DNA of 55,848 bases from an uncultured Aquincola sp. (GCA_937883885.1 CAKZXL010000241.1:1-55848); one strand, 5' to 3'. Counted from the stretch's first letter, positions 41,781-50,497 are shown. Notes: generated by a model from the sequence alone, not told the origin. Translations and numbers: made by a program.

Positions 41781-42860
41781 TCAAGCGGACACGCGGCGGT
41801 ACCAGGCGACACCGTCGGCGTCGAACTCGCGTCGCACCTCGCCAAGGTTCATCAGGTAGTTCAGGTTCGCGATGCTCTCGCCGCTGGCCAGTCCGAGCTG
41901 CATGCTCCCGTCGGCGGGGTCGATCGCTCGCGCGAACAGAGCGCCGAAGACATCGATCACCCGCTTCGGTTCGTCCAGCGTCCTCAGCAAACGCGCCAGC
42001 GATCGATGGTGCCCCTGCGCGAGGTAGTCCAGCCGCGCGTGCAAGCCGCGGAACGGCTCGTTGTGGGCCGGCAGCACCAGCACGTCGTCAGGCACCGTGG
42101 CCCTGATCTTCTGGATCGACGTCAGCCAGTCGTTCAGCGGATCGGCATCGGGCTCGGTCGGGTGGACCGACACGTTCGACGAGATGCGCGGCAGCACCTG
42201 ATCGCCGCTGATCAGGATGCGGAGATCGGGGCAGTACAGGCAGGCATGCTCCGGCGAATGACCCGTGCCGACGACAACCTGCCAGTCATGCGCCCCGATC
42301 CGCACCGTCTCACCGTCCCGAATGCGCCGGTAGCTGTCGGGCAGCGCGTGGATGAACTGGCCGAACTTGCCGAATCGCGCGCGGTAGTCCTCGATCGCCG
42401 CTTCCGGCCAGCCGGCGCGGCGGTAGAACCGGATGGCGTCTGGCGGAGCCTCACGCCCGGTATCCGCGGTCAGCACCCGGCAGTTCAGGTATTCCGTCTT
42501 GGTCATCCACAAGTGGCAGTCGAACTTGCGCGTCAGCCAGCCGGCCATGCCCACGTGATCGGGATGCATGTGCGTGGCGAACACCCGGCCGACCCTTCGC
42601 CCGTCGTTGCCCTTGGCGAGCAGTTGCCGCCACGCGGCCAGCGTCTCGTCGGTGCGCATGCCGGTATCGACCACCGCCCAGGCGTCGCCGTCGTCGAGGG
42701 CCCACAAGTTGATGTGGTCGAGCTGCATCGGCATGGGCATGCGCATCCACATCACGCCAGGCGCCACTTGCAGCGCTTCGCCCGTCGCCGGCACTGTTTC
42801 GAATGGGTAGACGAGCGGCGGCTTGCCAATTCGGGACTCGGAGTTCACCGGATCGGTCAT
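41781..42860 (-). CDS. Metallo-beta-lactamase-fold hydrolase
   Basis: 359 aa. Metal motif THMHPDHVG (His97, His99, Asp101, His102), then GTGHSPEHACLY, SGDQVLPRISSNVSV and VLPAHNEPF, complete the MBL ligand set. The C-terminal winged-helix-like extension (RLDYLAQGHHRSLARLLRTLDEPKRVIDVFGALF) is as in LACTB2/glyoxalase II-like proteins. These can hydrolyse thioesters or RNA; thioester hydrolysis fits the setting. Upstream on the same strand is a decayed stretch (42861-43507), so the gene may now have its own promoter. Confidence 0.88.
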   Translation of the reverse strand: MTDPVNSESRIGKPPLVYPFETVPATGEALQVAPGVMWMRMPMPMQLDHINLWALDDGDAWAVVDTGMRTDETLAAWRQLLAKGNDGRRVGRVFATHMHPDHVGMAGWLTRKFDCHLWMTKTEYLNCRVLTADTGREAPPDAIRFYRRAGWPEAAIEDYRARFGKFGQFIHALPDSYRRIRDGETVRIGAHDWQVVVGTGHSPEHACLYCPDLRILISGDQVLPRISSNVSVHPTEPDADPLNDWLTSIQKIRATVPDDVLVLPAHNEPFRGLHARLDYLAQGHHRSLARLLRTLDEPKRVIDVFGALFARAIDPADGSMQLGLASGESIANLNYLMNLGEVRREFDADGVAWYRRVSA

Positions 42861-43507
42861 TGGTTCAGGCTCCTTTCGGATTCGGGCGGCGCCGCACCGC
42901 CGAATCGGCTCGTTTCGATGGTTCTTGTCTCACGTCAGACCGGCCGTGAAGGGCATGAGCGACTCGATACCGCGCGTCGGCCCATACCTTGACCGACTCG
43001 ATCAACGCGGCCGCGGCATTGTCGGCCGGCGACAGCCGACCATCTTCAGCCCCGCCTGCTTGACCTTCTCGATGTCGCCGGCCTCGTCGCACTCGACCTG
43101 CGCGCAGGTGCTGCTCACGATGTACTCGCCCATCTTCGTCAGCACCGTCTGCCTGCGCGCCGGCAGGCAGGCTATGCCAGCGCTTCTCCCTGATCACGTC
43201 ATTGGCGACCAAGTAACCGAGATTGTCGCCGATCATGGAAGCGTGCGAGCGCTTGTGGTTCTCACCGGACACCCCTGGCACCCGCAGCGGGCCCACACTG
43301 CCGGCCACCGCCAGCGCGGACGCGACCGGCATGCCGGCCGCCAGCAGAGCACGAACAGCAATGGCGCCTCTGCTGATCAAGGCGCGGGTCCCTCTTCGGC
43401 GTCCGACAGCGGCGGCAGCACGCTCACCGTCCAGTTCAGCACGCCCGGGCCGCTGGTGGCCGCGGCGCCGACAGCGAGTTCGTCCCAGGTGCATGGTCAC
43501 CACGCAT
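42861..43507 (-). pseudogene. Decayed coding region, unassigned
   Basis: This 647-bp gap between an MBL gene and an ACAD gene carries no intact gene. Short stretches on the minus strand still look protein-like but switch frame. One reads DELAVGAAATSGPGVLNWT and ends at a stop near 43378. A second reads NHKRSHASMIGDNLGYLVAN. A third reads MGEYIVSSTCAQVECDEAG, then KVKQAGLKMVG. They keep the GC-rich third-position bias of neighbouring genes. This looks like one or two frameshifted gene remnants in the otherwise seamless minus-strand operon. I do not recognise the family. Sequencing error is an alternative explanation for some of the frame breaks. Confidence 0.5.
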
Positions 43508-44680
43508 TCAGCCTCGCCGCTGGTCGAAGGCGCGCCCGTACACCATCGAGGCGATGGTGTTGCGCAGGATCTCGGTGGTGCCGCCTCCGAGCGCGAAGCC
43601 GCGGGAGTCGCGCACCATGCGCTCGAGCGGCAGCGCGCGCGTGAAGCCGGCATGGCCGTGGATCTGCAGCGCCTCGTTGGTGACGCGCTGGACCATCTCG
43701 TTGGCGTAGAGCTTCGCCATCGCCGCCTCCAGCGGGTCGGGGAAGCCGTCGACGAGGTGGGTCGCAGCGCGGTAGATCATCAGCCGCGCGGCGTGGATCT
43801 GCACGGCCATGTCGGCGACCTTCCACTGCAGGCCCTGGAACTCGCAGATCGGGCGGCCGAACTGCTCACGCTGCTGCGAGTACGCCTTCGCCGCCTCGTA
43901 GGCGGCCTGCGCGACGCCCAGGCACATCGCTGCGTTGCCCACGCGCTCGGGGCCGAACGAGCTCATCAGGCGCTTGAAGCTGCGCGTGGAGCCCGGGTCG
44001 CCTTCAATGATGACGTTGGCCCGTGGCACGCGGCAGCGGTCGAAGAACAGCTCGACCTCGGGCATGCCGCGGCCGCCCATCTTGCGCTCCGGGTGGCCGA
44101 CTTCGAAGCCGGGCGTGCCGCGCTCGACGACCAGCGCGCCAATGCCCTTGGGCCCTTGCGTCTTGCCCCAGCGCGCGAACACGAAGACGTGCGTGGCGAG
44201 GTGGCCGCCGGTGCAATAGGCCTTCTGGCCGTGCAGCACAATGTGGTCGCCGTCGGGCGTAGCCGAGGTGACCATGTCGGTCATGCCCGAGCCCGCGCCC
44301 GGCTCGCTGATGCCGATGGCGAAGTTGGATTCGCCGCTCACGCAGCCGGGCAGCCAGCGCTGCTTCTGCTCGTTGCTGGCCATGACGGCGATCGCGCGCG
44401 AGGGCCCGTTGATCGCGATCTGCGCCACCAGCGCGGTGTTGAAGCACACGCGCGCGATCTCCTCGAGCAGGATCGTGCCCTGGATCACCGACGCGCCCGA
44501 GCCGCCATAGGCCTCGGGGATGACCATGCCGAGGTAACCCAGCCGGGCGAGCAGGTCGCGGTTCTCGGCGGGGAATTCTTCCTTCTCGTCCCAGTACGCG
44601 GCCTTGGCGGCGAACGCGCGCTCGGCGGTCTTGCGGATGTCCTGGCGGAAGGCTTCGAGGTCAGGGTCGAGCTGGAACAT
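43508..44680 (-). CDS. Acyl-CoA dehydrogenase
   Basis: 390 aa. FAIGISEPGAGSGMTDMVTSA has Gly in place of the usual Asp of GSD. Also present: LHGQKAYCTGGHLATHVFVFARWG, REQFGRPICEFQGLQWKVADMAVQIHAARLMIYRAATHLVDG and the C-terminal GFALGGGTTEILRNTIASMVYGRAFD. A helix-G Glu (SSFGPERVGNAA) could be the base. Its start (44680) lies 19 bp downstream of the crotonase stop at 44700, within the long minus-strand operon. The substrate is unknown. Confidence 0.9.
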   Translation of the reverse strand: MFQLDPDLEAFRQDIRKTAERAFAAKAAYWDEKEEFPAENRDLLARLGYLGMVIPEAYGGSGASVIQGTILLEEIARVCFNTALVAQIAINGPSRAIAVMASNEQKQRWLPGCVSGESNFAIGISEPGAGSGMTDMVTSATPDGDHIVLHGQKAYCTGGHLATHVFVFARWGKTQGPKGIGALVVERGTPGFEVGHPERKMGGRGMPEVELFFDRCRVPRANVIIEGDPGSTRSFKRLMSSFGPERVGNAAMCLGVAQAAYEAAKAYSQQREQFGRPICEFQGLQWKVADMAVQIHAARLMIYRAATHLVDGFPDPLEAAMAKLYANEMVQRVTNEALQIHGHAGFTRALPLERMVRDSRGFALGGGTTEILRNTIASMVYGRAFDQRRG

Positions 44681-44699
44681 GGTCTAGCCGGTGTTGGGT

Positions 44700-45470
44700 T
44701 CAATGGCCGACGAAGTTGGCCTTGCGCTTCTCGAGGAAGGCGGCCACGCCCTCCTTGCGGTCGTCGCTCTGCAGCACGAGCCCCTGCGCATTCGCCTCGA
44801 GGTCGAGGAACGCTTCCAGGCTCGGCTGCATCGCGGCGCGGAACATGCGCTTGCCCATCGCCAGCGCGAAGGTGGCCGACTCGGCCAGTTCGCGCGCCAG
44901 CGCGAGCGCGCGGGCGTCGAGCGCATCGTCGGCGAGCACCTCGTTGACCATGCCGAGTTCGCGCGCTTCGGCCGCCGGCACAACGCGCGCGCTCATCATC
45001 AGCTCGCGCGCGCGCAGCACGCCGATGTACTGGGTGAGGAAGTAGGCCGCCGCGCCGTCCGGCGCGAGGCCGATCTTCTTGAACACGAGACTGAAGCTGG
45101 CGTTCTCCGACGCCAGGATCAGGTCGCACGCGAGTGCGAGGCTCCAGCCCACGCCGACCGTGGCGCCGCGCACCGCGGCGATCACCGGCTTGTCCATGTT
45201 GGCCAGTCCGGCGATGACGCGGTGGGCGCGCTGGATGCGCTGGCGGCCCGACAGCACGTCCAGCCCCTTCATCGTGCCCACGTCGGCCCCGGCGCAGAAC
45301 GCGCGGCCCTCGCCGCGCAGCAGCACGGCGCGCACCTCGCCGTCCTTCTGCAACGCGACGGTGGCGTCGGCGAGCTGCTCCATCATCTCCGGCGTCAGCG
45401 CGTTCAGGCGCTCGGGCCGGGCCAGGGTGACGAGGGCGAGCGCGCCCTCGCGCTCGACGCGCACGGTCAT
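44700..45470 (-). CDS. Enoyl-CoA isomerase/hydratase, PaaG-like
   Basis: 256 aa. Oxyanion segments CAGADVGTMKG and ATVGVGWSLALACDLILA. The stretch ASFSLVFKKIGLAPDGAAAYFLTQYIG keeps the Asp of PaaG-type isomerases (KIGLxPD) and lacks the first hydratase Glu, so a double-bond shift is more likely than hydration. The C-terminus is EKRKANFVGH. The start at 45470 overlaps the upstream ACAD stop by 4 bp (ATGA). The much longer frame through the ACAD gene is rejected. Confidence 0.87.
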   Translation of the reverse strand: MTVRVEREGALALVTLARPERLNALTPEMMEQLADATVALQKDGEVRAVLLRGEGRAFCAGADVGTMKGLDVLSGRQRIQRAHRVIAGLANMDKPVIAAVRGATVGVGWSLALACDLILASENASFSLVFKKIGLAPDGAAAYFLTQYIGVLRARELMMSARVVPAAEARELGMVNEVLADDALDARALALARELAESATFALAMGKRMFRAAMQPSLEAFLDLEANAQGLVLQSDDRKEGVAAFLEKRKANFVGH

Positions 45471-46639
45471 GACGGGCTCCTGCTGCTGCGGATGTCGAAG
45501 ATATGGTTGGCGATGTTGTTCTTCTGCGTCTGCGTGGTGCCGCCGGTGAGCGTGAGCATGCGCACGTCGCGCACCATGCGCTCCAGCGGCAACGAGCCGA
45601 AGTAGCCGTAGCCGCCGAACATCTGCTGGCACTGCACGGTCACGCGCTGCGCCATCTCGGTGGCGAAGACCTTGGCGATCGAGCAAAGCGCAGGGTCGGG
45701 CCTGCCGGCGTCGATCAGCGCCAGCGCCTTGTAGCAGAGGCAGCGCGCGGCCTCGATCTCGATCAGCGCATCGGCCATCATCCAGCGCAGGCCCTGCATC
45801 TCGGCCAGCTTCTGGCCGAATTGCTCGCGCACGGTCATGTACTCGCGCGCCAGGTCGAACGCGCCTTCGGCGACGCCCAGCGCCATCACGCCCATGCCGA
45901 CGCGGGTGCCGTTGTAGAGGGTGAGCGGCCTGACGAAGCCGGCCGAATTGGCGGGGTCGCCCTCGGTGACGATGTTGGCAGCCGGCACGCGCACGTTGTC
46001 GAAGAACAGCTCGTTCTCGGCCGCGCCGCGCACGCCCATCTTGCCTTCGAGCTTCTTCACCGTGAAGCCGGGGCGGTCGCACTCGACGATCACCGTGCCG
46101 ATGCCGCGCGCGCCGCTGCTCTTGCCGAAGCGCGCGTAGACCAGGTGCATGTCGGCGCGATCGCCAAAGGTGGTGAAGATCTTGCTGCCGTTGATGACCA
46201 CCTCGTCGCCGTCGCGGACGGCCGAGGTGCGGATCGCGGTGCCGTCGGAGCCGGCCTGCGGCTCGGTCCAGGCGATGCTGCACTCGAGCTCGCCGCTGAC
46301 GAAGCGCGGCAGCAGCCGCCGCTTCATCTCGATGGAGCCATGGTTGGCAATGATGCGCGGCGAGACGTTCTGGTCGTGCACGATCATCGCCGTCAGCAGG
46401 TCGACCTTGGCCAGCTCCTCGATCACGAGGTAGGTGTCCACCAGGCCGGCGCCGCTACCGCCGTACTCGCGGTCCATGCTCAGGCCGAGGTAGCCGAGCT
46501 CGGCGAGGCGGTGCTTGTTCTCCTCGGGGAACAGTTCCTCGCGGTCCCAGCGCGCCGCACGCGCGCGGAACTCGCCCTGCGCCAGCTTGCGAGCCGCGTC
46601 GCGCAGCTGACGCTGCTCGTCGTTCAGTTCGAAATCCAA
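45467..46639 (-). CDS. Acyl-CoA dehydrogenase, catalytic base not evident
   Basis: 390 aa. SIAWTEPQAGSDGTAIRTSA, VINGSKIFTTFGDRADMHLVYARFG and REQFGQKLAEMQGLRWMMADALIEIEAARCLCYKAL are well conserved, and QMFGGYGYFGSLPLERMVRDVRM is normal. Both usual positions of the catalytic Glu are changed: helix G reads TLYNGTRVGMG and the C-terminal motif is LTGGTTQTQKN. It may use a different acidic residue, as cyclohexanecarboxyl-CoA dehydrogenases do, or be non-classical. It overlaps the downstream crotonase start by 4 bp. Confidence 0.9.
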   Translation of the reverse strand: MDFELNDEQRQLRDAARKLAQGEFRARAARWDREELFPEENKHRLAELGYLGLSMDREYGGSGAGLVDTYLVIEELAKVDLLTAMIVHDQNVSPRIIANHGSIEMKRRLLPRFVSGELECSIAWTEPQAGSDGTAIRTSAVRDGDEVVINGSKIFTTFGDRADMHLVYARFGKSSGARGIGTVIVECDRPGFTVKKLEGKMGVRGAAENELFFDNVRVPAANIVTEGDPANSAGFVRPLTLYNGTRVGMGVMALGVAEGAFDLAREYMTVREQFGQKLAEMQGLRWMMADALIEIEAARCLCYKALALIDAGRPDPALCSIAKVFATEMAQRVTVQCQQMFGGYGYFGSLPLERMVRDVRMLTLTGGTTQTQKNNIANHIFDIRSSRSPS

Positions 46640-46649
46640 GGCGTGTCCT

Positions 46650-47807
46650 TCACTTGGTCTTCAGGCCCATCAGGCCCGCGATCAGGTTGCGCTGCATCTG
46701 CGACGTGCCGGCGGTGATGGTGGTGGCGCGCGCGTCGCGGTAGTGGCGCTGCATGTCGAACTCCATGATGTAGCCGTAGCCGCCCATGATCTGCATGCCC
46801 TGGTTAGCGATGTTCGCGTAGGCCTCCGAGCCGAACAGCTTGGCCTGCGAGATGGCCATCAGCGCGTCCTCGCCGCGCTCGAGCTGGAACGCAGCGCGCC
46901 ACATCAGCATGCGGCTCGCCTCCACCGCGGTCTGCATGTCGGCCAGCAGGTGCGCGATCGACTGGAAGCTGCCGATCGGCCTGCCGAACTGCCTGCGCTC
47001 CTTGGCGTAGGCGAGCGCCAGATCCACCGCTGCCTGCGCGCAGCCTGAATAACCAGCGGCCGTCATCAGCCGCTCGAGCTGCAGGCCAGACAGCATGTAG
47101 GCCCAACCCTTGTGCGGCTCGCCGACCAGCCGGTCGGCCGGCACGCGCACGTCGTCGAAAAACACTTCGTAGGTGCCGAGCGCGCGGCGGCCGAGCGTGT
47201 CGAGCTTGCGCAGCGTGATGCCCGGGGTGTCCTTGTCGACGAGGAACAGCGACAGCGACTCCTGGTGCGGCCCTTCGGGCTTGCTGCGCGCGTACAGGTT
47301 GATGACGTTGCGCTCGGCGCCGGCGCCGGTGGAGAACACCTTCTGCCCGTTGATCACCCAGTGCTCGCCGTCACGGCGCGCACTGGTGCGCATCGCCCCG
47401 GCGTCGGACCCAGCGCCTGGCTCGGTCATCGAGATCGACATCTTGATGCGGCCGTCCATCAGCTGCGGCAGCCAGTACTGGCGCTGCGCCTCGGTGCCGT
47501 TGTGCAGGATGTTCAGGCCGTTGAAGACGCAGGTGCCGTAGGCGCCGAGGAAGTCGTAGCTCTTGCGGCCCAGCTCCTCGGCGATGATGGCGAAGTCAAT
47601 CACGCTGCCGCCCAGGCCGCCCACCGGCTCCGGGAACGGCATGCGCAGCAGGCCCAGCTCGACGAAGGCGTCATACAACTCACTCGGGTAGCGGGGCTCC
47701 TGGTCGCAGCGGCGGATGTACTCGGGTGTGGCGATGCGGTCGAGCATGGCGCGCACGCTGTCGCGCAGCAGGTTCTGCTCTTCGGTGAACGAGAAGTCGA
47801 TCGGCAT
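46650..47807 (-). CDS. Acyl-CoA dehydrogenase
   Basis: 385 aa from the ATG at 47807, with GAGGAG upstream. SISMTEPGAGSDAGAMRTSA, VINGQKVFSTGAGAERNVINLYARS, RRQFGRPIGSFQSIAHLLADMQTAVEASRMLMWRAA and GYGYIMEFDMQRHYRDARATTITAGTSQMQRNL are present. The helix-G base is Glu in LQLERLMTAAG, the isovaleryl-CoA/long-chain type. It sits 10 bp from each neighbour in the minus-strand operon, between an SDR and another ACAD. Confidence 0.92.
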   Translation of the reverse strand: MPIDFSFTEEQNLLRDSVRAMLDRIATPEYIRRCDQEPRYPSELYDAFVELGLLRMPFPEPVGGLGGSVIDFAIIAEELGRKSYDFLGAYGTCVFNGLNILHNGTEAQRQYWLPQLMDGRIKMSISMTEPGAGSDAGAMRTSARRDGEHWVINGQKVFSTGAGAERNVINLYARSKPEGPHQESLSLFLVDKDTPGITLRKLDTLGRRALGTYEVFFDDVRVPADRLVGEPHKGWAYMLSGLQLERLMTAAGYSGCAQAAVDLALAYAKERRQFGRPIGSFQSIAHLLADMQTAVEASRMLMWRAAFQLERGEDALMAISQAKLFGSEAYANIANQGMQIMGGYGYIMEFDMQRHYRDARATTITAGTSQMQRNLIAGLMGLKTK

Positions 47808-47817
47808 GGCATGCTCC

Positions 47818-48606
47818 TCAGCGCGCGACATAGGGCGGCAGCCCGGTCGCGGCGGTGAGCCCGCCGTCGGCCACCAGCGCCGCACCGGTGATGAACGAAG
47901 CCTCGTCAGAGGCAAGGAAGGCGATCGCCGCGGCAATCTCCTGGGCGCTGCCCATGCGCTGCAGCGGGTGCGCCGCCGCCATCATGGTGCGCAACTCGTC
48001 AGCGCGGTCGCCGGCTAGGATCTGCGTGACGCGCGTGTCGATGCCGCCCGGGCAGACACAGTTGACGCGGATGCCCTGCCCTGCGCATTCCAGCGCCGCG
48101 GCCCGGGTGAGGTTCACGACGCCGGCCTTGGCCGCGTTGTACGCCGGCATGCCGACGTCGCCGGCAATGCCCGACACCGAGGCCGTGTTGACGACGGCGC
48201 CCTTGCCCTGCCGGCGCATCACCGGCAGCGCGTACTTCAGGCCGAGGAACACGCTGGTCAGCGTGACCGCGAGCGTGCGGTTCCATGACTCGACGGTGGT
48301 CTCGCAGAGCAACGCCGGCTCGCCGTAGCCGGCGTTGTTGACGAGCACGTCGAGTCGACCCCAGCGCTGCAGCGCCAGCGCCACGGTGTCCTCGATGGCA
48401 GGCGGTTCTGCCGCGTCCATCTTGATCCACGCGGCCTCGCCACCGGCCTCGGCAATGGCCTGAGCGGTCGCCCGCGCACGCGTGCCGCTGAGGTCGGCCA
48501 CCAGTACGCAAGCGCCCTCGGCCGCGAAGCGGAGCGCACTCGCCTGGCCGATGCCCGAACCGGCTGCGGTGACGACGGCGACCTGGCCCTCGAACCGCCG
48601 GCTCAT
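47818..48606 (-). CDS. Short-chain dehydrogenase/reductase
   Basis: 262 aa classical SDR. TAAGSGIG (13-20) for the cofactor, NNAG (90-93), Ser143/Ser145 and Tyr156-x3-Lys160 (PAYNAAKAG) as the catalytic set, and ITGAALVADGGLTAATG at the C-terminus. Asp38 after the second strand (VLVADLS) suggests NAD+ preference. A 3-hydroxyacyl-CoA or alcohol dehydrogenase step is likely. It lies between a MaoC-like gene and an ACAD with short spacers. Confidence 0.9.
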   Translation of the reverse strand: MSRRFEGQVAVVTAAGSGIGQASALRFAAEGACVLVADLSGTRARATAQAIAEAGGEAAWIKMDAAEPPAIEDTVALALQRWGRLDVLVNNAGYGEPALLCETTVESWNRTLAVTLTSVFLGLKYALPVMRRQGKGAVVNTASVSGIAGDVGMPAYNAAKAGVVNLTRAAALECAGQGIRVNCVCPGGIDTRVTQILAGDRADELRTMMAAAHPLQRMGSAQEIAAAIAFLASDEASFITGAALVADGGLTAATGLPPYVAR

Positions 48607-48613
48607 CGCGGCC

Positions 48614-49105
48614 TCACTCCGCCTCGACCGTGCCCCGGGGCAGGAAGGTGATCGTCTCGGTGAAGTCGACCAGCACCTCGCCGTGCTGATTGATCACGCG
48701 GTGACGCAGGTCCATCAGCGTGTAGCCGCGCGAGGTGGGCGGCCGCAGCCAGGCCTCGCCCTCGACGTGCACGGTGTCGCCCGGAAACAGCGCACCCTTG
48801 ACGCGCGCCTGTACGCCCGTCATGCCGCCGAAAGGGCCGTGCTCGCGGCCTTCGAGCACCTGATCGATGACGCCAGCCACCGTCGGCGCGAGCAGCCCCA
48901 TGCCCAGCGAGATGATCATCGGCCCCGGCGCGAAGCGGTTGCGGTGCCGACCCGACATATGGGCCTTGATGTACTCCATGTCGATGAAGAAGGGCTCGTG
49001 CAGCCCGACCACATTGACGAAGGTGACGATGTCGGTTTCGGTGATGGTGCGGTTGTGCGTGCGGAAGGGCACGACGCGTGCGTCGGCCAGCGGCTCGGTG
49101 GACAT
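48614..49105 (-). CDS. MaoC-like hotdog protein
   Basis: 163 aa. VVPFRTHNRTITETDIVTFVNVVGLHEPFFIDMEYIKAHMSGRHRNRFAPGPMIISLGMGLLAP carries the MaoC fold signature, followed by VQARVKGALFPGDTVHVEGEAW. As with the other two MaoC-like proteins in the window, the Asp/His hydratase motif is not seen. The ATG at 49105 has GAGGAG upstream. It may be a hydratase subunit needing a partner, or an acyl-binding protein. Confidence 0.83.
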   Translation of the reverse strand: MSTEPLADARVVPFRTHNRTITETDIVTFVNVVGLHEPFFIDMEYIKAHMSGRHRNRFAPGPMIISLGMGLLAPTVAGVIDQVLEGREHGPFGGMTGVQARVKGALFPGDTVHVEGEAWLRPPTSRGYTLMDLRHRVINQHGEVLVDFTETITFLPRGTVEAE

Positions 49106-49151
49106 GATGGGCTCCTCGTGCTTGCCTGTGGGTTGTGCGCTGCCGTGCCGA

Positions 49152-50039
49152 TCAATCGGCACCCGGCTTCAGACACTCGGGCATCTTCGCCAGCGGAAAG
49201 CCCTCGTAGGGCCGGTTGCGGCTGTGCTCCTCGAGCTTCCATGTCTGGCGTGCGTTGGGCACGCCGCCGTCGACGCGGATGAACGAGCCGGTGATATAGG
49301 CCGCTCCCTCGGACAGCAGATACACCACCGCCGAGGAGATTTCGGCTTCGGTGCCATAGCGTTGCAGCGGTGCAGTCTTCATCAGGCTGCGGAACTTGGC
49401 CTGCATCTCCGGGCCGTAGGTGTCGAAGCCGCTGCTGGCGATGAAGCCCGGCGCCACGGCGTTGACGCGCACGCCGGCATGACCCCATTCGCAGGCCGCC
49501 GTCTCGGTGAAGGACAGCATGCCCGCCCGCGCGGCGCCGCTGTGCGCCATGCCGGGCATGCCCATCCACATGTCGGCGATGATGTTCACGATGGCGCCGC
49601 CGTGGCCCTCCATCCACTGGGTGTAGGCCTCGCGCGAGACGAGGAAGCCGCCGTGCAGGTTGTTGCGCACCACCGCGTCCCAGCCCTTGAGCGTGATGTC
49701 GCGTACCGGCTGCGGGTACTGACCGCCGGCATTGTTGACCAAGCCATCGATGCGTCCGTGGGAGGCCAGCACGTCGGCGATCATCTGCTTCACGCCCGAT
49801 TCGTCGCGGATGTCGCAGGAGTGGATCGTCACCGTCACCTGCGGGGCAGCCGCGGCGATCTCGGCCTGCACCGCCTGCAGCTTCTCAACCTTGCGGCCCA
49901 CCAGCGCAAGTGCGGCGCCCAGGCTGGCCAGTTCGTGCGCGATGCAGCGGCCAATGCCGCTCCCGCCACCCGTGACGATGATGGTCTGCCCAGCGAACAG
50001 GCCGGGGCGGAAGACGGAACGGTAGGATGCTGTGGTCAT
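49152..50039 (-). CDS. SDR of the trans-2-enoyl-CoA reductase (PECR-like) type
   Basis: 295 aa. TGGGSGIG (23-30) binds the nucleotide and Arg49 (VGRK) suggests NADPH. The YxxxK motif is replaced by HSGAARAG (His166, Arg171) with CEWGHAGVRVNAVAPGFI after it, the arrangement of peroxisomal trans-2-enoyl-CoA reductase and of SDRs such as AtuG-type proteins in terpene clusters. A C-terminal tail of about 35 residues (ARQTWKLEEHSRNRPYEGFPLAKMPE) is also family-like. It would reduce an enoyl-CoA or a related thioester. The start overlaps the upstream thioesterase stop by 4 bp. Confidence 0.85.
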   Translation of the reverse strand: MTTASYRSVFRPGLFAGQTIIVTGGGSGIGRCIAHELASLGAALALVGRKVEKLQAVQAEIAAAAPQVTVTIHSCDIRDESGVKQMIADVLASHGRIDGLVNNAGGQYPQPVRDITLKGWDAVVRNNLHGGFLVSREAYTQWMEGHGGAIVNIIADMWMGMPGMAHSGAARAGMLSFTETAACEWGHAGVRVNAVAPGFIASSGFDTYGPEMQAKFRSLMKTAPLQRYGTEAEISSAVVYLLSEGAAYITGSFIRVDGGVPNARQTWKLEEHSRNRPYEGFPLAKMPECLKPGAD

Positions 50040-50497
50040 GGTTTGCTTCGTTGGGGTTCGTCGACGGGCTTGAGCATGAAGTTGCCGTGGCCGATGGCAA
50101 TGGGCTTGTCGGGGCTGGATTGCCAGGCTTCGACACGCAGGTGAGCCACCCTCTTGCCTTGCTTGACCATGAACACCTGGGCATAGGTGTCAACCGGCCG
50201 GCCGGAGCGCAGGTACTCGAAGGTGAAGTTGATGGTCTTGGGCAGATCCGCGCTGTCCATGTCCCACAACAGGTAGAACAGGCCCGCACATTCCAGGAAG
50301 CCGCCGATCGCGCCGCCGTGCAAGGCCGGCAACGCCGGGTTGCCGATGAGCTTCTTGTCGAAGGGCATGCAGGCACCGAACTGATCGCCACGGATGTCCA
50401 GGCGGACGCCCAGGAAGCGCGCGTACGGCACCAAAGCCACCAACGGCTCCCAGTCACGGCTGTCGCGCGCCGCGGCGACGATGCTCTCGATCGTCAT
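50036..50497 (-). CDS. PaaI-type hotdog thioesterase
   Basis: 153 aa. VPYARFLGVRLDIRGDQFGACMPFDKKLIGNPALPALHGGAIGGFLECAGLF has the PaaI-type LHGGAIGGFLE active loop, followed by TINFTFEYLRSGRPVDTYAQVFMVKQGKRVAHLRVEAW. It is likely to hydrolyse stalled acyl-CoA intermediates. It overlaps the next upstream gene, another PaaI-type thioesterase, by 4 bp (ATGA at 50494-50497). Confidence 0.87.
   Translation of the reverse strand: MTIESIVAAARDSRDWEPLVALVPYARFLGVRLDIRGDQFGACMPFDKKLIGNPALPALHGGAIGGFLECAGLFYLLWDMDSADLPKTINFTFEYLRSGRPVDTYAQVFMVKQGKRVAHLRVEAWQSSPDKPIAIGHGNFMLKPVDEPQRSKP

Noticed and set aside
42823..43644. 273-codon plus-strand frame across the decayed region
   Set aside because: It is composed of Ser/Arg/Ala-rich low-complexity sequence with no recognisable motif, and it overlaps the start of the MBL gene.
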